Shown piece by piece: positions 17,955 through 26,492 of a stretch of DNA of 49,614 nt. Position 1 is the first letter of the stretch. Each line of letters starts with the position of its first letter. The DNA lies in contig CAWUIO010000042.1 in the NCBI GenBank assembly GCA_963922455.1, positions 1 to 49,614 on the forward strand, in the 5' to 3' direction. The notes beneath the pieces are model-generated. The model made no database searches, had not been told where the DNA came from, and saw nothing but the letters and a program-made list of their open reading frames with translations. The DNA comes from CAWUIO01 sp963922455. Lineage in GTDB: Bacteria; Bacteroidota; Bacteroidia; Cytophagales; Microscillaceae. The position numbers were made by a program, and so were the translations under genes.

Positions 17955-18338
17955 ATGAAAAAGCTATTTACTATTGTTTTATTCCTGGCATTCAGCGGCT
18001 TAGGCCAGCAAACCCTTCAGGCACAAACGGAGGTAATCAATCAATTTGCTGAGCTTATTAAATCGGGTTCGGTGGCTCAATTGCAGGGAAATTTACATAC
18101 TGAAGTAGAAGTAGAGATCAATGGAGACCAAAAGACGGTAAGTCCGGCGGAGTCTATCAATATAATCAGTAATTTCTTGGATAAACATCCCGTCGTTAAG
18201 TTTGAGTTTATTCATAAAGGCGATGCGGGGGCAAATGGGTATGCGATTGGCACGTACACGCATTCCTCGGGAAGTTTCCGGATTACCCTAAAAACACAAG
18301 GAGATAGGATAGAAAAAATCAATATCAAAAAGCAATAG
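17955..18338 (+). CDS. DUF4783 family secreted protein
   Basis: 127 residues from ATG 17955; the frame extends to 17889 but only the later ATG gives a clean signal peptide (KLFTIVLFLAFSGLGQQTLQAQ). The mature part matches the DUF4783 (NTF2-like fold) pattern: SGSVAQLQGNLHTEVEVEING, DKHPVVKFEFIHKG, GYAIGTYTHSSGSFRITL. Members are small periplasmic or secreted Bacteroidota proteins of unknown role. Its stop is 11 bases from the stop of the convergent cupin gene. Confidence 0.85.
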   Translation: MKKLFTIVLFLAFSGLGQQTLQAQTEVINQFAELIKSGSVAQLQGNLHTEVEVEINGDQKTVSPAESINIISNFLDKHPVVKFEFIHKGDAGANGYAIGTYTHSSGSFRITLKTQGDRIEKINIKKQ

Positions 18339-18349
18339 ATCTTCACGCA

Positions 18350-18856
18350 TTACTCCCGGGTAAGCGTCCTGATTAAGGTCTCGTGCTGAGGAAAACTACT
18401 TAGTAGGTCCTCAGCTCGGGCCAATTCAAAATCTTGAAAGTCGAAGCCAGGGGCAACCGTACATCCCACCAAGGCATAGCTCTCCGGCTTGAGGACCCTT
18501 GCCGCAAACCAATGCCCAGCAGGTACCACTGCTTGGAGCTGTTCCTTTTTTTCCAGGTCATTTCCCAGAAGAATTGTATAGAGGCCTTGATTAGGCTCTA
18601 ATATTAAGATCTCCAAGGTGTTTCCAGCATAGAAGTGCCACATTTCGTCACTTTTGATGCGGTGGAAGGCTGAGAAATTACCGTATTCTAAGAGGAAATA
18701 GATACTCGTAGAAAAATTCCTTATTACATGATTGGGTTCATCTTCAGAATCGAGAGATAATTGGCCAGGAGAACGATAGGTTTCTTTAAAAAAGCCTCCT
18801 TCGGGATGGGGGGAGAGTTGTAAATGTCGGATCCAATACGCGGCGGAAGGTAGCAT
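18350..18856 (-). CDS. Cupin_5 (DUF985) protein
   Basis: 168 residues from ATG 18856. A longer frame to 18895 runs through the tRNA-Asn gene and is false. The single cupin barrel shows the DUF985 signature: HPEGGFFKETYRS near the N-terminus, STSIYFLL, FHRIKSDEMWHFYAG (metal-ligand region), ILLG, VPAGHWFAARV and LVGCTVAPGFDF. It probably is a cytoplasmic metal-binding cupin; the reaction is unknown. Only 15 bases, including a T7 tract on its strand, separate its ATG from the 3' end of the tRNA, so it may be expressed by readthrough from the tRNA promoter. Confidence 0.9.
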   Translation of the reverse strand: MLPSAAYWIRHLQLSPHPEGGFFKETYRSPGQLSLDSEDEPNHVIRNFSTSIYFLLEYGNFSAFHRIKSDEMWHFYAGNTLEILILEPNQGLYTILLGNDLEKKEQLQAVVPAGHWFAARVLKPESYALVGCTVAPGFDFQDFELARAEDLLSSFPQHETLIRTLTRE

Positions 18857-18871
18857 GTGGCTCAAAAAAAG

Positions 18872-18945
18872 CTCCCCCTCTTGGGCTCGAACCAAGGACC
18901 TACTGATTAACAGTCAGCCGCTCTAACCAACTGAGCTAAGGGGGA
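18872..18945 (-). tRNA. tRNA-Asn (anticodon GTT)
   Basis: 74 bases on the minus strand. Acceptor arms TCCCCCT / AGGGGGA pair perfectly over 7 bp. The D arm has AGTTGGTTA. The anticodon stem-loop GCTGA CTGTTAA TCAGT gives anticodon GTT. The T arm is CTTGG TTCGAGC CCAAG. The discriminator base is G. The 3' CCA is not encoded: G is followed by CTTTTTTT. Confidence 0.97.
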
Positions 18946-19257
18946 GTGTTTTAAAGGTTTTGCAAAGTAAAAGGATCCATACAACATTGACAAGTAATCC
19001 GGTATTTTTTTTCCAAAAAATATTTAAGCTTAGATAAGCTGATAAAACGTGCCAAAAAAAGGGGTATAATTTCGGAAAACCTTCCCTAAATGAGCTGAAA
19101 TTTTACTACATTAGATCAAAGGTCAAATCAATTAGCCACAATCTTAAATTCCTCCAAATACATAACAGCCTGCAAAATTTAGAGGTAAGGGCGTGCCTTA
19201 GCACCATTACAAGGATATGCAGATAAACGAGGTGCTTTGGTAAGATATAAAAAGTCT
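18946..19257. promoter_or_regulatory. Divergent region with candidate tRNA-Asn promoter
   Basis: On the minus strand TTGTC (18989-18993) and TTACTTTGC (18961-18969) are spaced like a Bacteroidota -33/-7 pair and would start transcription about 10-12 bases before the tRNA. The remainder, to the HtrA start at 19258, has no gene that I can support. Confidence 0.4.
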
Positions 19258-20730
19258 ATGCGAAATTTACGTTTTTTCTTCAGCCTTATCGGGGCATCTA
19301 TTTTGGGGGCTTTTTTTGCCCTACTATTCTTCCCCTATTTTCATGAACAAGCCCAATACCCTTCAATAGAGCAGCACCAACAAACCCAACTACAAGAGGC
19401 CTGGCATCCGGATAGTGTCTCTTTTGTTGTCCCAGAGGGGCTCAATTTTATTTATGCTGCCCATCGCAGCTTGCCATCGGTGGTGCATATCAAGACCTCC
19501 TACTTAAGCAATGCGAGCAATACCCAAGAAGACCCTCTCAAAGATATGTTCCGTCAATTTCACGGAGACCGTTATACCCCCTACCCTCGCGAATCTTCCG
19601 GCTCCGGGGTAATTATTAGTGATGACGGTTTTATTGTGACCAATCACCACGTAATTGACAATGCCAGTTTGATTGAGGTAATCTTGAATGACAAGCGCGT
19701 GTATATTGCTGAGTTAATAGGAAGTGACCCCTCAACCGACCTGGCCCTCTTAAGGATACAGGCTCAAAATCTAGATTTTATCCCTTACGGTAATTCGGAT
19801 GACCTACAAGTAGGTGAATGGGTCTTGGCGGTGGGCAATCCTTTTGATTTAAAATCTACGGTAACTGCGGGTATTGTGAGTGCAAAGGGCCGCAATATTA
19901 ACCTTATTAAAGACAATCAGTTTGCTATCGAGTCCTTCATCCAGACCGATGCAGCCGTCAATCCGGGAAATAGCGGGGGGGCTTTAGTCAATTTGAGGGG
20001 TGAATTGATTGGGGTGAACACGGCCATTGCTACCCGAAGCGGATATTCCCAGGGATATTCCTTTGCGGTACCTATCCGCTTGGTTAAAAAAGTCATGGAT
20101 GATTTGATGAATTATGGAACCATCCAAAGGGCACTATTGGGCGTATCGATTCGGGAGGTGGATGCTGCCTTAGCCAATGAAGAAAAGTTAAACCATATAC
20201 AAGGGGTGTTTGTAGCCCGGGTCAATAAAAACAGCGCCGCCCAGGCCGCAGGGATTCTACCTGGAGATATTATCTATGAGGTAGATGAGATGCCCGTAAA
20301 TAGTACCGCTTCCCTCCAAACGGCTATTGCCACCCATCGTCCGGGAGATCGAGTACAAATACGCTATATTCGCAAGCAAAATAAACGCGTTACCGTGGCT
20401 ATCCTTCGTAATCAAGAAGGGCGGACCAGCCCTCAAACCAAAATTCACCTGCCTTCTTCCGAAACTATTTTCGGGGCGGAGTTTGGATTAATTTCGGAAT
20501 TTGAAAAAAACCGTTTAGGCATCCGGGCCGGGGTCAAAGTTACCCACTTAAACCCAGGCCGCTTCTTAGACTCCGGTATCCGTCCAGGCTTTATTATTCT
20601 TAAAATTGATGATAATACCGTCAGTTCCCCCCAAGACCTTCTCAAGCTGTTCAAAAACACCCGGAAAACCTTGGCCGTTGACGGCATCTATCCTGATGGG
20701 CAAAGGAGTTATTACGCAATAAGCCAATAA
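19258..20730 (+). CDS. degP: HtrA/DegP-family periplasmic serine protease
   Basis: 490 residues from ATG 19258 (the longer frame starts at TTG 19237). The N-terminal hydrophobic segment (FFFSLIGASILGAFFALLFF) has no clear cleavage site and may be an anchor. The trypsin-like domain carries the catalytic triad His131 (TNHHV), Asp161 (STDLALL) and Ser239 (NPGNSGGAL). Two PDZ domains follow at about 270-365 and 390-485. HtrA proteins degrade or refold damaged envelope proteins. The second PDZ lacks an obvious standard carboxylate loop and looks diverged. The gene stands alone, with ALDH7 86 bases downstream. Confidence 0.95.
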   Translation: MRNLRFFFSLIGASILGAFFALLFFPYFHEQAQYPSIEQHQQTQLQEAWHPDSVSFVVPEGLNFIYAAHRSLPSVVHIKTSYLSNASNTQEDPLKDMFRQFHGDRYTPYPRESSGSGVIISDDGFIVTNHHVIDNASLIEVILNDKRVYIAELIGSDPSTDLALLRIQAQNLDFIPYGNSDDLQVGEWVLAVGNPFDLKSTVTAGIVSAKGRNINLIKDNQFAIESFIQTDAAVNPGNSGGALVNLRGELIGVNTAIATRSGYSQGYSFAVPIRLVKKVMDDLMNYGTIQRALLGVSIREVDAALANEEKLNHIQGVFVARVNKNSAAQAAGILPGDIIYEVDEMPVNSTASLQTAIATHRPGDRVQIRYIRKQNKRVTVAILRNQEGRTSPQTKIHLPSSETIFGAEFGLISEFEKNRLGIRAGVKVTHLNPGRFLDSGIRPGFIILKIDDNTVSSPQDLLKLFKNTRKTLAVDGIYPDGQRSYYAISQ

Positions 20731-20816
20731 GTAAATTTCCTGCTAATCGCTTCTTTTTTAAACGCATCTCCTTTTTATTTACTGCGGTTTAGTATCCCCA
20801 TTAAATTTTTTTCTAT

Positions 20817-22376
20817 ATGAGCTCAGTAAGCGAAGTTAGCCAGGAAATTTTCCAAGCCTTGGGTTTGCATGGCCCTTTACCGGCATTTAGCACCGGACAA
20901 ATTTCAGGTGGCGCTAGCAATACTCCAACGTATCCCGTTTTATCTCCCATCGATGGGTCAGAAATAGCCCAGATTCCTTATGCAAGTGCTGAGGATTACG
21001 AGCACATGGTCAAGCAAGCCCAAACTGCTTTTTTAGCTTGGCGAAAAATGCCAGCTCCTGCCCGTGGGGAATTCGTTAGGCAAATTGGTCAGAAGTTGAG
21101 AGAGAATAAAGAAATGCTGGGTAAATTGGTTAGCCTTGAGATGGGTAAAATCTATCAAGAAGGTTTAGGTGAGGTTCAAGAGATGATCGATATCTGCGAT
21201 TTTGCTGTGGGACTCTCCCGCCAATTGTATGGCCTTACCATGAAATCGGAGCGGCCCCAGCACCGCATGTTTGAGCAGTATCACCCCCTAGGCATAGTGG
21301 GAATTATTTCGGCCTTTAACTTCCCCGTTGCGGTATGGTCTTGGAATGCTATGATTGCTGCGGTTTGTGGAGATGTTTGCATTTGGAAACCTTCAGAAAA
21401 GACGCCGCTTTGCGCGTTGGCCTGTCAAAATATTGTAGCTCAAGTGCTCCAAGAAAACAATCTGCCCGAAGGAATTTTTAGCGTCATCCTGGGGGGAGCC
21501 GAAGTAGGAAGCATGATGACCGAAGACGAGCGTATCCCCTTGATTTCAGCTACGGGTTCTACCCGGATGGGTAAGCAAGTTGGGAAAACAGTAGCGGCCC
21601 GATTAGGAAAATCACTTTTAGAACTCGGGGGAAACAATGCCATCATCTTAACTCCTAATGCCAATCTAGACATGGCGATGCGAGCCATTGTGTTTGGAGC
21701 CGTGGGAACTGCCGGGCAGCGGTGTACGACCACTCGACGTCTTATTGTACATGATTCTATATATGATAAAGTCAAAGATACCCTTGTTCGTATCTATCCT
21801 GGGCTGAAAATCGGCAATCCCTTAGATGCTGATACGCTAGTAGGGCCTTTGATTGACCAAGACGCTATCCATAATTTTGCAAATGCCCTGGAAAAAGTAC
21901 AGAAAGAAGGAGGCAAACTATTAGTGGGTGGGGAAGTCATCCAGCGTGATGATTTAGGCCAAGGTTTTTACGTGAGCCCCACCTTGGTAGAAGCTTCCCA
22001 TGCCTACCATACCGTACAAGAAGAAACCTTTGCTCCCATCTTATATTTAATTAAGTACTCGGGAGATTTAGAAGAAGCCATCTCCTACCAAAACGGGGTA
22101 AAACAAGGACTTTCTTCGGCAATATTCTCTAATCACCTCCTGGAAACAGAATCTTTCCTATCTAATGCGGGATCAGACTGCGGTATTGCCAACGTAAATA
22201 TTGGAACATCAGGGGCTGAAATTGGAGGCGCTTTTGGGGGAGAAAAAGAAACCGGAGGAGGTCGAGAATCGGGCTCAGATGCTTGGAAGGTCTATATGCG
22301 ACGACAAACCAATACTGTAAATTATAGCACAGACTTACCACTCGCCCAGGGAATCCAGTTTGATATAGATCTTTAA
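20817..22376 (+). CDS. ALDH7-type aldehyde dehydrogenase (probable alpha-aminoadipate semialdehyde dehydrogenase)
   Basis: 519 residues. Typical NAD(P)-dependent aldehyde dehydrogenase: ISAFNFPVAVWSWN (cofactor/substrate channel), ATGSTRMGK, general base Glu269 (LELGGNNA) and catalytic Cys303 (GTAGQRCTTTRR). The C-terminal stretch NVNIGTSGAEIGGAFGGEKE with GGGRESGSDAWK and RRQTNTVNYS is the signature of the antiquitin (ALDH7A1/AmaB) family, which oxidises alpha-aminoadipate semialdehyde in lysine catabolism and also betaine aldehyde. The exact substrate is inferred from family; no other lysine-degradation gene is in view. Confidence 0.92.
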   Translation: MSSVSEVSQEIFQALGLHGPLPAFSTGQISGGASNTPTYPVLSPIDGSEIAQIPYASAEDYEHMVKQAQTAFLAWRKMPAPARGEFVRQIGQKLRENKEMLGKLVSLEMGKIYQEGLGEVQEMIDICDFAVGLSRQLYGLTMKSERPQHRMFEQYHPLGIVGIISAFNFPVAVWSWNAMIAAVCGDVCIWKPSEKTPLCALACQNIVAQVLQENNLPEGIFSVILGGAEVGSMMTEDERIPLISATGSTRMGKQVGKTVAARLGKSLLELGGNNAIILTPNANLDMAMRAIVFGAVGTAGQRCTTTRRLIVHDSIYDKVKDTLVRIYPGLKIGNPLDADTLVGPLIDQDAIHNFANALEKVQKEGGKLLVGGEVIQRDDLGQGFYVSPTLVEASHAYHTVQEETFAPILYLIKYSGDLEEAISYQNGVKQGLSSAIFSNHLLETESFLSNAGSDCGIANVNIGTSGAEIGGAFGGEKETGGGRESGSDAWKVYMRRQTNTVNYSTDLPLAQGIQFDIDL

Positions 22377-22515
22377 AAAAGTATAAAAAATTACTTTTCT
22401 TTATTTCTTGGGAGGCAACTTATTCTTGCGTAATTAGTATATCCTTTTGATTAGAAGCATCTAACTAACAGGAATATAGGAATCTCTACTTAATAATGCT
22501 TTTTCTTACATCGCC

Positions 22516-22545
22516 TTTTGAAAGTGAGCAAAAGTATATAATTTG
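22516..22545 (+). promoter_or_regulatory. Candidate promoter of the single-receiver gene
   Basis: TTTTG (22516-22520) followed after 18 bases by TAATTTG (22539-22545) approximates the Bacteroidota -33 TTTG / -7 TAnnTTTG promoter. It would give a leader of about 60 bases before the ATG at 22611. The rest of 22377-22610 is AT-rich with no gene. Confidence 0.4.
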
Positions 22546-22610
22546 CATTTGACATATTTACAACAATTGTGTAGAAATTTAATCTTTTTTACAAAGTTAA
22601 CAAGAAGCAT

Positions 22611-23024
22611 ATGGTTCCCAAGTATAATGCCGTGATGTTAATTGATGACAATGAGATAGATAATCTCATCAACCAGAAAATCATCGAGTCTTCCAGTATC
22701 TGCAATCACATATTCACACATACAGGGGGAAAGAGTGCCATCGAATTTCTCAAGAATGCAGAAAAAATTGCAGATGCCGCCGATAACAAAGGCCTCATGC
22801 CCGAAGTGATTTTTTTGGATATTGATATGCCTCTAATGGATGGCTTTCAATTTTTAGATGAATTTGAAAATCTCTCCCCCAACATCAAGGAGCACTGTAA
22901 AATTGTAATGCTTACGTCCTCTATCAACTCAAAGGATGTGAAGCGTTCCAAAAGATACAGTAATGTAAAAGAATATATAAACAAGCCCCTTACCAAAGAA
23001 AGCTTAAAAGCGCTTAGCGTTTGA
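22611..23024 (+). CDS. Single-domain response regulator (CheY-like)
   Basis: 137 residues, one receiver domain only. Acidic pair D12/D13, phosphoacceptor Asp70 (VIFLDIDMPLMDGF), conserved Thr in VMLTSS and Lys in INKPL. There is an extended segment (NAEKIADAADNKG) between helix 2 and strand 3, usual for the Rcp1-like group found in Bacteroidota phosphorelays. There is no output domain, so it probably acts by protein contact or as a phosphate shuttle. No kinase is adjacent. The last codons form one arm of its own terminator. Confidence 0.93.
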   Translation: MVPKYNAVMLIDDNEIDNLINQKIIESSSICNHIFTHTGGKSAIEFLKNAEKIADAADNKGLMPEVIFLDIDMPLMDGFQFLDEFENLSPNIKEHCKIVMLTSSINSKDVKRSKRYSNVKEYINKPLTKESLKALSV

Positions 23025-23037
23025 TAAGGGGCTTTTT
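22983..23037 (+). terminator. Terminator with one arm inside the receiver coding sequence
   Basis: Ten-base arms AAGCCCCTTA (22983-22992, coding) and TAAGGGGCTT (23025-23034, just after the TGA) are perfectly complementary and followed by TTT. The 32-base loop contains the last codons and a small AAGCGCTT palindrome. Confidence 0.65.
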
Positions 23038-23050
23038 ATAAAAGCACAAA

Positions 23051-23079
23051 AAAAACCGCTTTATGCGGTATTTTTTTTA
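23051..23079. terminator. Bidirectional terminator between convergent genes
   Basis: The stem ACCGC (23055-23059) / GCGGT (23065-23069) with loop TTTAT is flanked by an A-run on the left and T8 on the right, so it can work on both strands. It lies between the stops at 23024 (+) and 23081 (-). Confidence 0.75.
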
Positions 23080-23080
23080 T

Positions 23081-24535
23081 CTATAGAATCCAAGAAATAA
23101 AGTCATCATCCAACCGGATATACTTCACTAAGGAAAATCCGCTTGGCATGGTAGTCTTCTTCAATTTTTCAATCAAGCTTCTCACCTTGGCTTCTCGGTC
23201 TCCGCGATTGGTCTGTACAGCCACTTTTAGTATTTTGATGAACAATACCACGTGGATACACGTCTCTTTACCCAAAATTCGGATCTGACGCTGAATGCTA
23301 TTGGTTAGCTGAGTCAATAACTCATTATCCTTGATAATAGCATACTGAATGGCCAAGAGTAGCTTCACTTCCAGATGCACATAAGGGAAACGCTTCAAAC
23401 TCACATCATTGAGTAATTTATTGATCCAACGAATGGCTTCATCGTACTTTTGTGAGTAAAACTGGCTCAGGGCCCGGTAAGTAACATAGCTTACATACTG
23501 GGGTATGTTTTGAATATCCGGTTCAAAATCGTGGAATAACCCAATATTCTCCTCATAAAGGGTTTCTTGGTTTCCAATTCGGGTATGTCGCTCTAGTTTG
23601 GTAAATAAGAAACGCGAAGGGAAAGTGTGGGTATTATAACTAGAAAGTAAACTTCCAATCGAGTCATTTACCTCATCAAAGTATTTCTCCGCTTTCCGGT
23701 AGAGTTTATAATGATTATAATACTCTAAACGCAAAAATTGTAAGACCACTCTTAAGTGAAAATATATCGAGTCTTTGGGAAAGTCGGCGAAGTACTTCTC
23801 CATCTTAGAGAAAATATCCTCGATCGGCTCGATCGTATCGTCAATCAATTCATCTTCGGCTTCTACAAACAAACGGTGAAAAACATTCACACAACTTTGA
23901 TAAATATACAAGCGGTGCAAACGGGAGCTTTCGTATTTTTTACAGATGTCCATGATCTTCTTATTCAGTAAGACCAATTTCATCTTGTCCGTTTCATCGT
24001 CTGTAAAACTGAAGGCTCCATAGTCCCGAAAATACTCGGCCATTAAGCTCTCCACGATGTCTACATCCAAGGTGTAAGCCACGTGCCGGTTATACGCCTG
24101 CGAATAATCATAGTATTCGGGAGTATTCACGTGCAGTTTCTTGAGCGTCTTATAGACCAACATCAATTCATTGGAAAGATCATAGTCAATAAGCTCTTTC
24201 TCAAGTTTCTTGAGGGTAGTAATCGCAATCGTCCTTTTCTTGGTAAAAACGATTTCGTTAATATTTGCCACTTTCCTTAGTAGGTCCGTGCGAGGGCTCT
24301 CGATCTGCTCTAGTAAATATTCTTCAATTTTTTGGTTCAGGCGGGAGCGAAGGGTATAGTATGCATTCGTGTTAACATTGAGCTCTTCCATAATTTTATT
24401 ATCGGAGAGCTGCTCTTGATGCATAAACTTCAATAGGAAGGCCGATTTCTCAGCATTACTCTCCACCAAAAGATTGTAGATGCGCTCATAATCACTTGTA
24501 GAGAGTTGTTTGATGATATTCTTTAGCTTTGCCAT
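23081..24535 (-). CDS. Helical protein of unknown function, conserved-looking
   Basis: 484 residues, no signal peptide, no membrane segment, so cytoplasmic. The first 85 residues look like a helix-turn-helix-type module (YERIYNLLVESNAEKSAFLL, SDNKIMEELNVNTNAYYTLR) and could bind nucleic acid. The rest is a solenoid of paired helices resembling TPRs (for example YVTYRALSQFYSQKYDEAIR, HLEVKLLLAIQYAIIKDNEL) to the C-terminus LDDDFISWIL. I do not recognise a named family. The architecture, an N-terminal HTH-like part followed by a TPR-like solenoid, is compatible with a regulator, but this is a guess. Its upstream neighbour is lpdA on the same strand, separated by a terminator. Confidence 0.75.
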   Translation of the reverse strand: MAKLKNIIKQLSTSDYERIYNLLVESNAEKSAFLLKFMHQEQLSDNKIMEELNVNTNAYYTLRSRLNQKIEEYLLEQIESPRTDLLRKVANINEIVFTKKRTIAITTLKKLEKELIDYDLSNELMLVYKTLKKLHVNTPEYYDYSQAYNRHVAYTLDVDIVESLMAEYFRDYGAFSFTDDETDKMKLVLLNKKIMDICKKYESSRLHRLYIYQSCVNVFHRLFVEAEDELIDDTIEPIEDIFSKMEKYFADFPKDSIYFHLRVVLQFLRLEYYNHYKLYRKAEKYFDEVNDSIGSLLSSYNTHTFPSRFLFTKLERHTRIGNQETLYEENIGLFHDFEPDIQNIPQYVSYVTYRALSQFYSQKYDEAIRWINKLLNDVSLKRFPYVHLEVKLLLAIQYAIIKDNELLTQLTNSIQRQIRILGKETCIHVVLFIKILKVAVQTNRGDREAKVRSLIEKLKKTTMPSGFSLVKYIRLDDDFISWIL

Positions 24536-24696
24536 CTTTCAGTAATTCAGTTAGCTGATAAGAATTTGTACACGTTAAGCGTAATGGATTTAAAAGAATA
24601 GCTTGTGGGCGGTTTAAAAAAGTTTAAAAAAACAAACCTGGAAGCAATGTAGTAAATCCAATAATTATTAGCAAAAATTATCCCTTCTTCGAAAAT

Positions 24697-24726
24697 TAAA
24701 AACCCGGATCGCTCCAGGTTTTATGT
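24697..24726 (-). terminator. Intrinsic terminator of lpdA
   Basis: On the minus strand the stem AAAACC(T)GGA / TCC(G)GGTTTT with a GCGA loop is followed by TTAATTTT. It begins about 25 bases after the lpdA stop. Confidence 0.65.
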
Positions 24727-24750
24727 AAGATTTTTACAAAAAGCTCTAAA

Positions 24751-26151
24751 TTACATGTGCAAGGCACGATTATCGGTTGCTGCCAAACAAGCCTCTTTTA
24801 CCGCTTCCATATACGTAGGGTGGGCGTGAGACATGCGCGCAATATCTTCTGCCGAGGCTCTAAACTCCATAGCGGCTACCCCTTGGGCAATCATATCTGC
24901 CGCCCGGGCTCCAATGATATGGATACCCAAAATCTCGTCTGTATCCTTATCTGCCAGTATTTTAACCAGGCCATCAGTGTCCATACTGGCCCGAGAACGC
25001 CCTAAAGCTTTAAACGGGAAGCTTCCTTTCTTATAACTCCGTCCTTGTTCTTTGAGCTGTTCCTCCGTATATCCAACTGCGGCAACCTCGGGCCAAGTGT
25101 ATATCACGTTGGGAATCAGGAGGTAATTGATGTGAGGCTGCTGTCCAGCCAAGGTTTCTGCCACAAATACCCCTTCTTCTTCTGCTTTATGAGCCAGCAT
25201 GGCTCCCTGCACTACATCCCCAATGGCATATACGTCTGCAACAGAAGTGCGTAAATGCTCATCTACGGGTATTCTACCGCGCTTATCGGTCTCGATGCCA
25301 ATATTTTCCAACCCTAGGCCTTCCGTATAAGCACTCCGGCCAATCGCTACCATACAATAATCGCCCTCAAAATTGACCAACTCTCCTTTTTTGTTCTCCG
25401 CTTGGATTTCCACAAAATCACCTTTATTTACTACCGAAGTAACTTTGTGACTAAAATGGAACTTCATCCCCAATTTGCGTAAAACCTTCTGAAGTTCCTT
25501 CCCCATCGTACGGTCCATCGTTGGAATCATGGCATCCATATACTCAATCATGGTAACTTCTGTACCCAAACGGGCGAAAACAGAGCCCATCTCTGAAGAA
25601 ATAACCCCGGCACCTATGATCACCAAACTCTTCGGAACTTCGGTCAACTCCAATATCTCGGTGGAGGTAAGAATACGCTTCAAATCAATAGCTGCCCCCG
25701 GAAGATTGGTAGGTCGGGAACCCGTCGCAATAATCGTTTTCTTGGTCGTAATCTGTTGTATTTTGTCCTCTTGGTCCTTAATCTGGATGGTATGCGGGTC
25801 TACAAAGGAGCCCCATCCCCAATACACATCCACTTTATTTTTCTTCATCAAGTACGCCACTCCCTCCACATTTTGCTTGACCACGTCTTGCTTCCGGCTG
25901 ATCATCTGAGGCATATTCACATCTAGGGTCCCCAAGTCAATCCCGTGCGTCTTAAAGGTATGCTGCGCATTATAAAAATGTTCCGAAGAATCTAGCAGAG
26001 CTTTAGAAGGGATACATCCCACATTGAGGCAAGTCCCTCCCAAAGTGGGATCTTTCTCAATGATAGCGGTCTTCATGCCTAGCTGGGAGGCTCGTATAGC
26101 GGCTACATAGCCCCCAGGGCCCGAACCGATCACTACAACGTCGTAATTCAT
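24751..26151 (-). CDS. lpdA: Dihydrolipoyl dehydrogenase (E3)
   Basis: 466 residues, the usual length. N-terminal FAD fingerprint VIGSGPGGYVAAI (8-20). Redox disulfide Cys41/Cys46 in GGTCLNVGCIPSK. NAD-binding fold IIGAGVISSEMGSVFARLG. Second FAD motif VYAIGDVV. C-terminal dimer domain with the catalytic His-Glu pair in HAHPTYMEAV. It reoxidises lipoyl groups of pyruvate, 2-oxoglutarate and branched-chain dehydrogenase complexes or the glycine cleavage system. No E1 or E2 genes are adjacent. A perfect palindrome lies 21-35 bases before its ATG. Confidence 0.98.
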   Translation of the reverse strand: MNYDVVVIGSGPGGYVAAIRASQLGMKTAIIEKDPTLGGTCLNVGCIPSKALLDSSEHFYNAQHTFKTHGIDLGTLDVNMPQMISRKQDVVKQNVEGVAYLMKKNKVDVYWGWGSFVDPHTIQIKDQEDKIQQITTKKTIIATGSRPTNLPGAAIDLKRILTSTEILELTEVPKSLVIIGAGVISSEMGSVFARLGTEVTMIEYMDAMIPTMDRTMGKELQKVLRKLGMKFHFSHKVTSVVNKGDFVEIQAENKKGELVNFEGDYCMVAIGRSAYTEGLGLENIGIETDKRGRIPVDEHLRTSVADVYAIGDVVQGAMLAHKAEEEGVFVAETLAGQQPHINYLLIPNVIYTWPEVAAVGYTEEQLKEQGRSYKKGSFPFKALGRSRASMDTDGLVKILADKDTDEILGIHIIGARAADMIAQGVAAMEFRASAEDIARMSHAHPTYMEAVKEACLAATDNRALHM

Positions 26152-26171
26152 ATTTGATTAGATTGTTAAGG

Positions 26172-26186
26172 TGTTATTTGATAACA
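26172..26186. promoter_or_regulatory. Palindrome upstream of lpdA, possible operator
   Basis: TGTTATTTGATAACA has 6-base arms and a 3-base centre, positioned 21-35 bases before the lpdA ATG, where a repressor would overlap the promoter or leader. It could also fold as a small hairpin in the leader. It occurs once in the window as far as I can see. Confidence 0.35.
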
Positions 26187-26267
26187 AAAAATCGAGGGAA
26201 TATAAACATTATTTCAGAAATCTCTTTCACGAAGTGTATGCCCCAATCGCTTGGCATACCAGCTTTA

Positions 26268-26399
26268 GGGGCTGCCCCCGGCGATTGTAGTTTTTAGTGA
26301 TAGGACAGATACTGCCGCCGGGGTCGGGCTTTCGCTACTCGCTGCCTTTGCCCGCAGGGCCCCTACGAGCTCAAACATGCCGCTCTATCCCTCAGCCAA
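26268..26399 (-). repeat. Dispersed hairpin repeat, copy E
   Basis: Reverse copy with terminal arms CCCCGGCG (26276-26283) and CGCCGGGG (26316-26323), then the GTCGGGCTTTCGCTACTCGC core and the end CCGCTCTATCCCTCAGCCAA. It is nearly identical to copy B outside the loop, while the loop (26284-26315) is unrelated. It lies between dcd and lpdA, both minus strand, in a 341-base gap that holds no gene. Confidence 0.95.
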
Positions 26400-26492
26400 A
26401 AATTAAGCCTGCTATGTAAAAGCGCCAAAACAAGCCAGCCCTTTTGACCCATGATGAAAAACGACTATTCCTTCGTGCCTAACTCAAATGCC

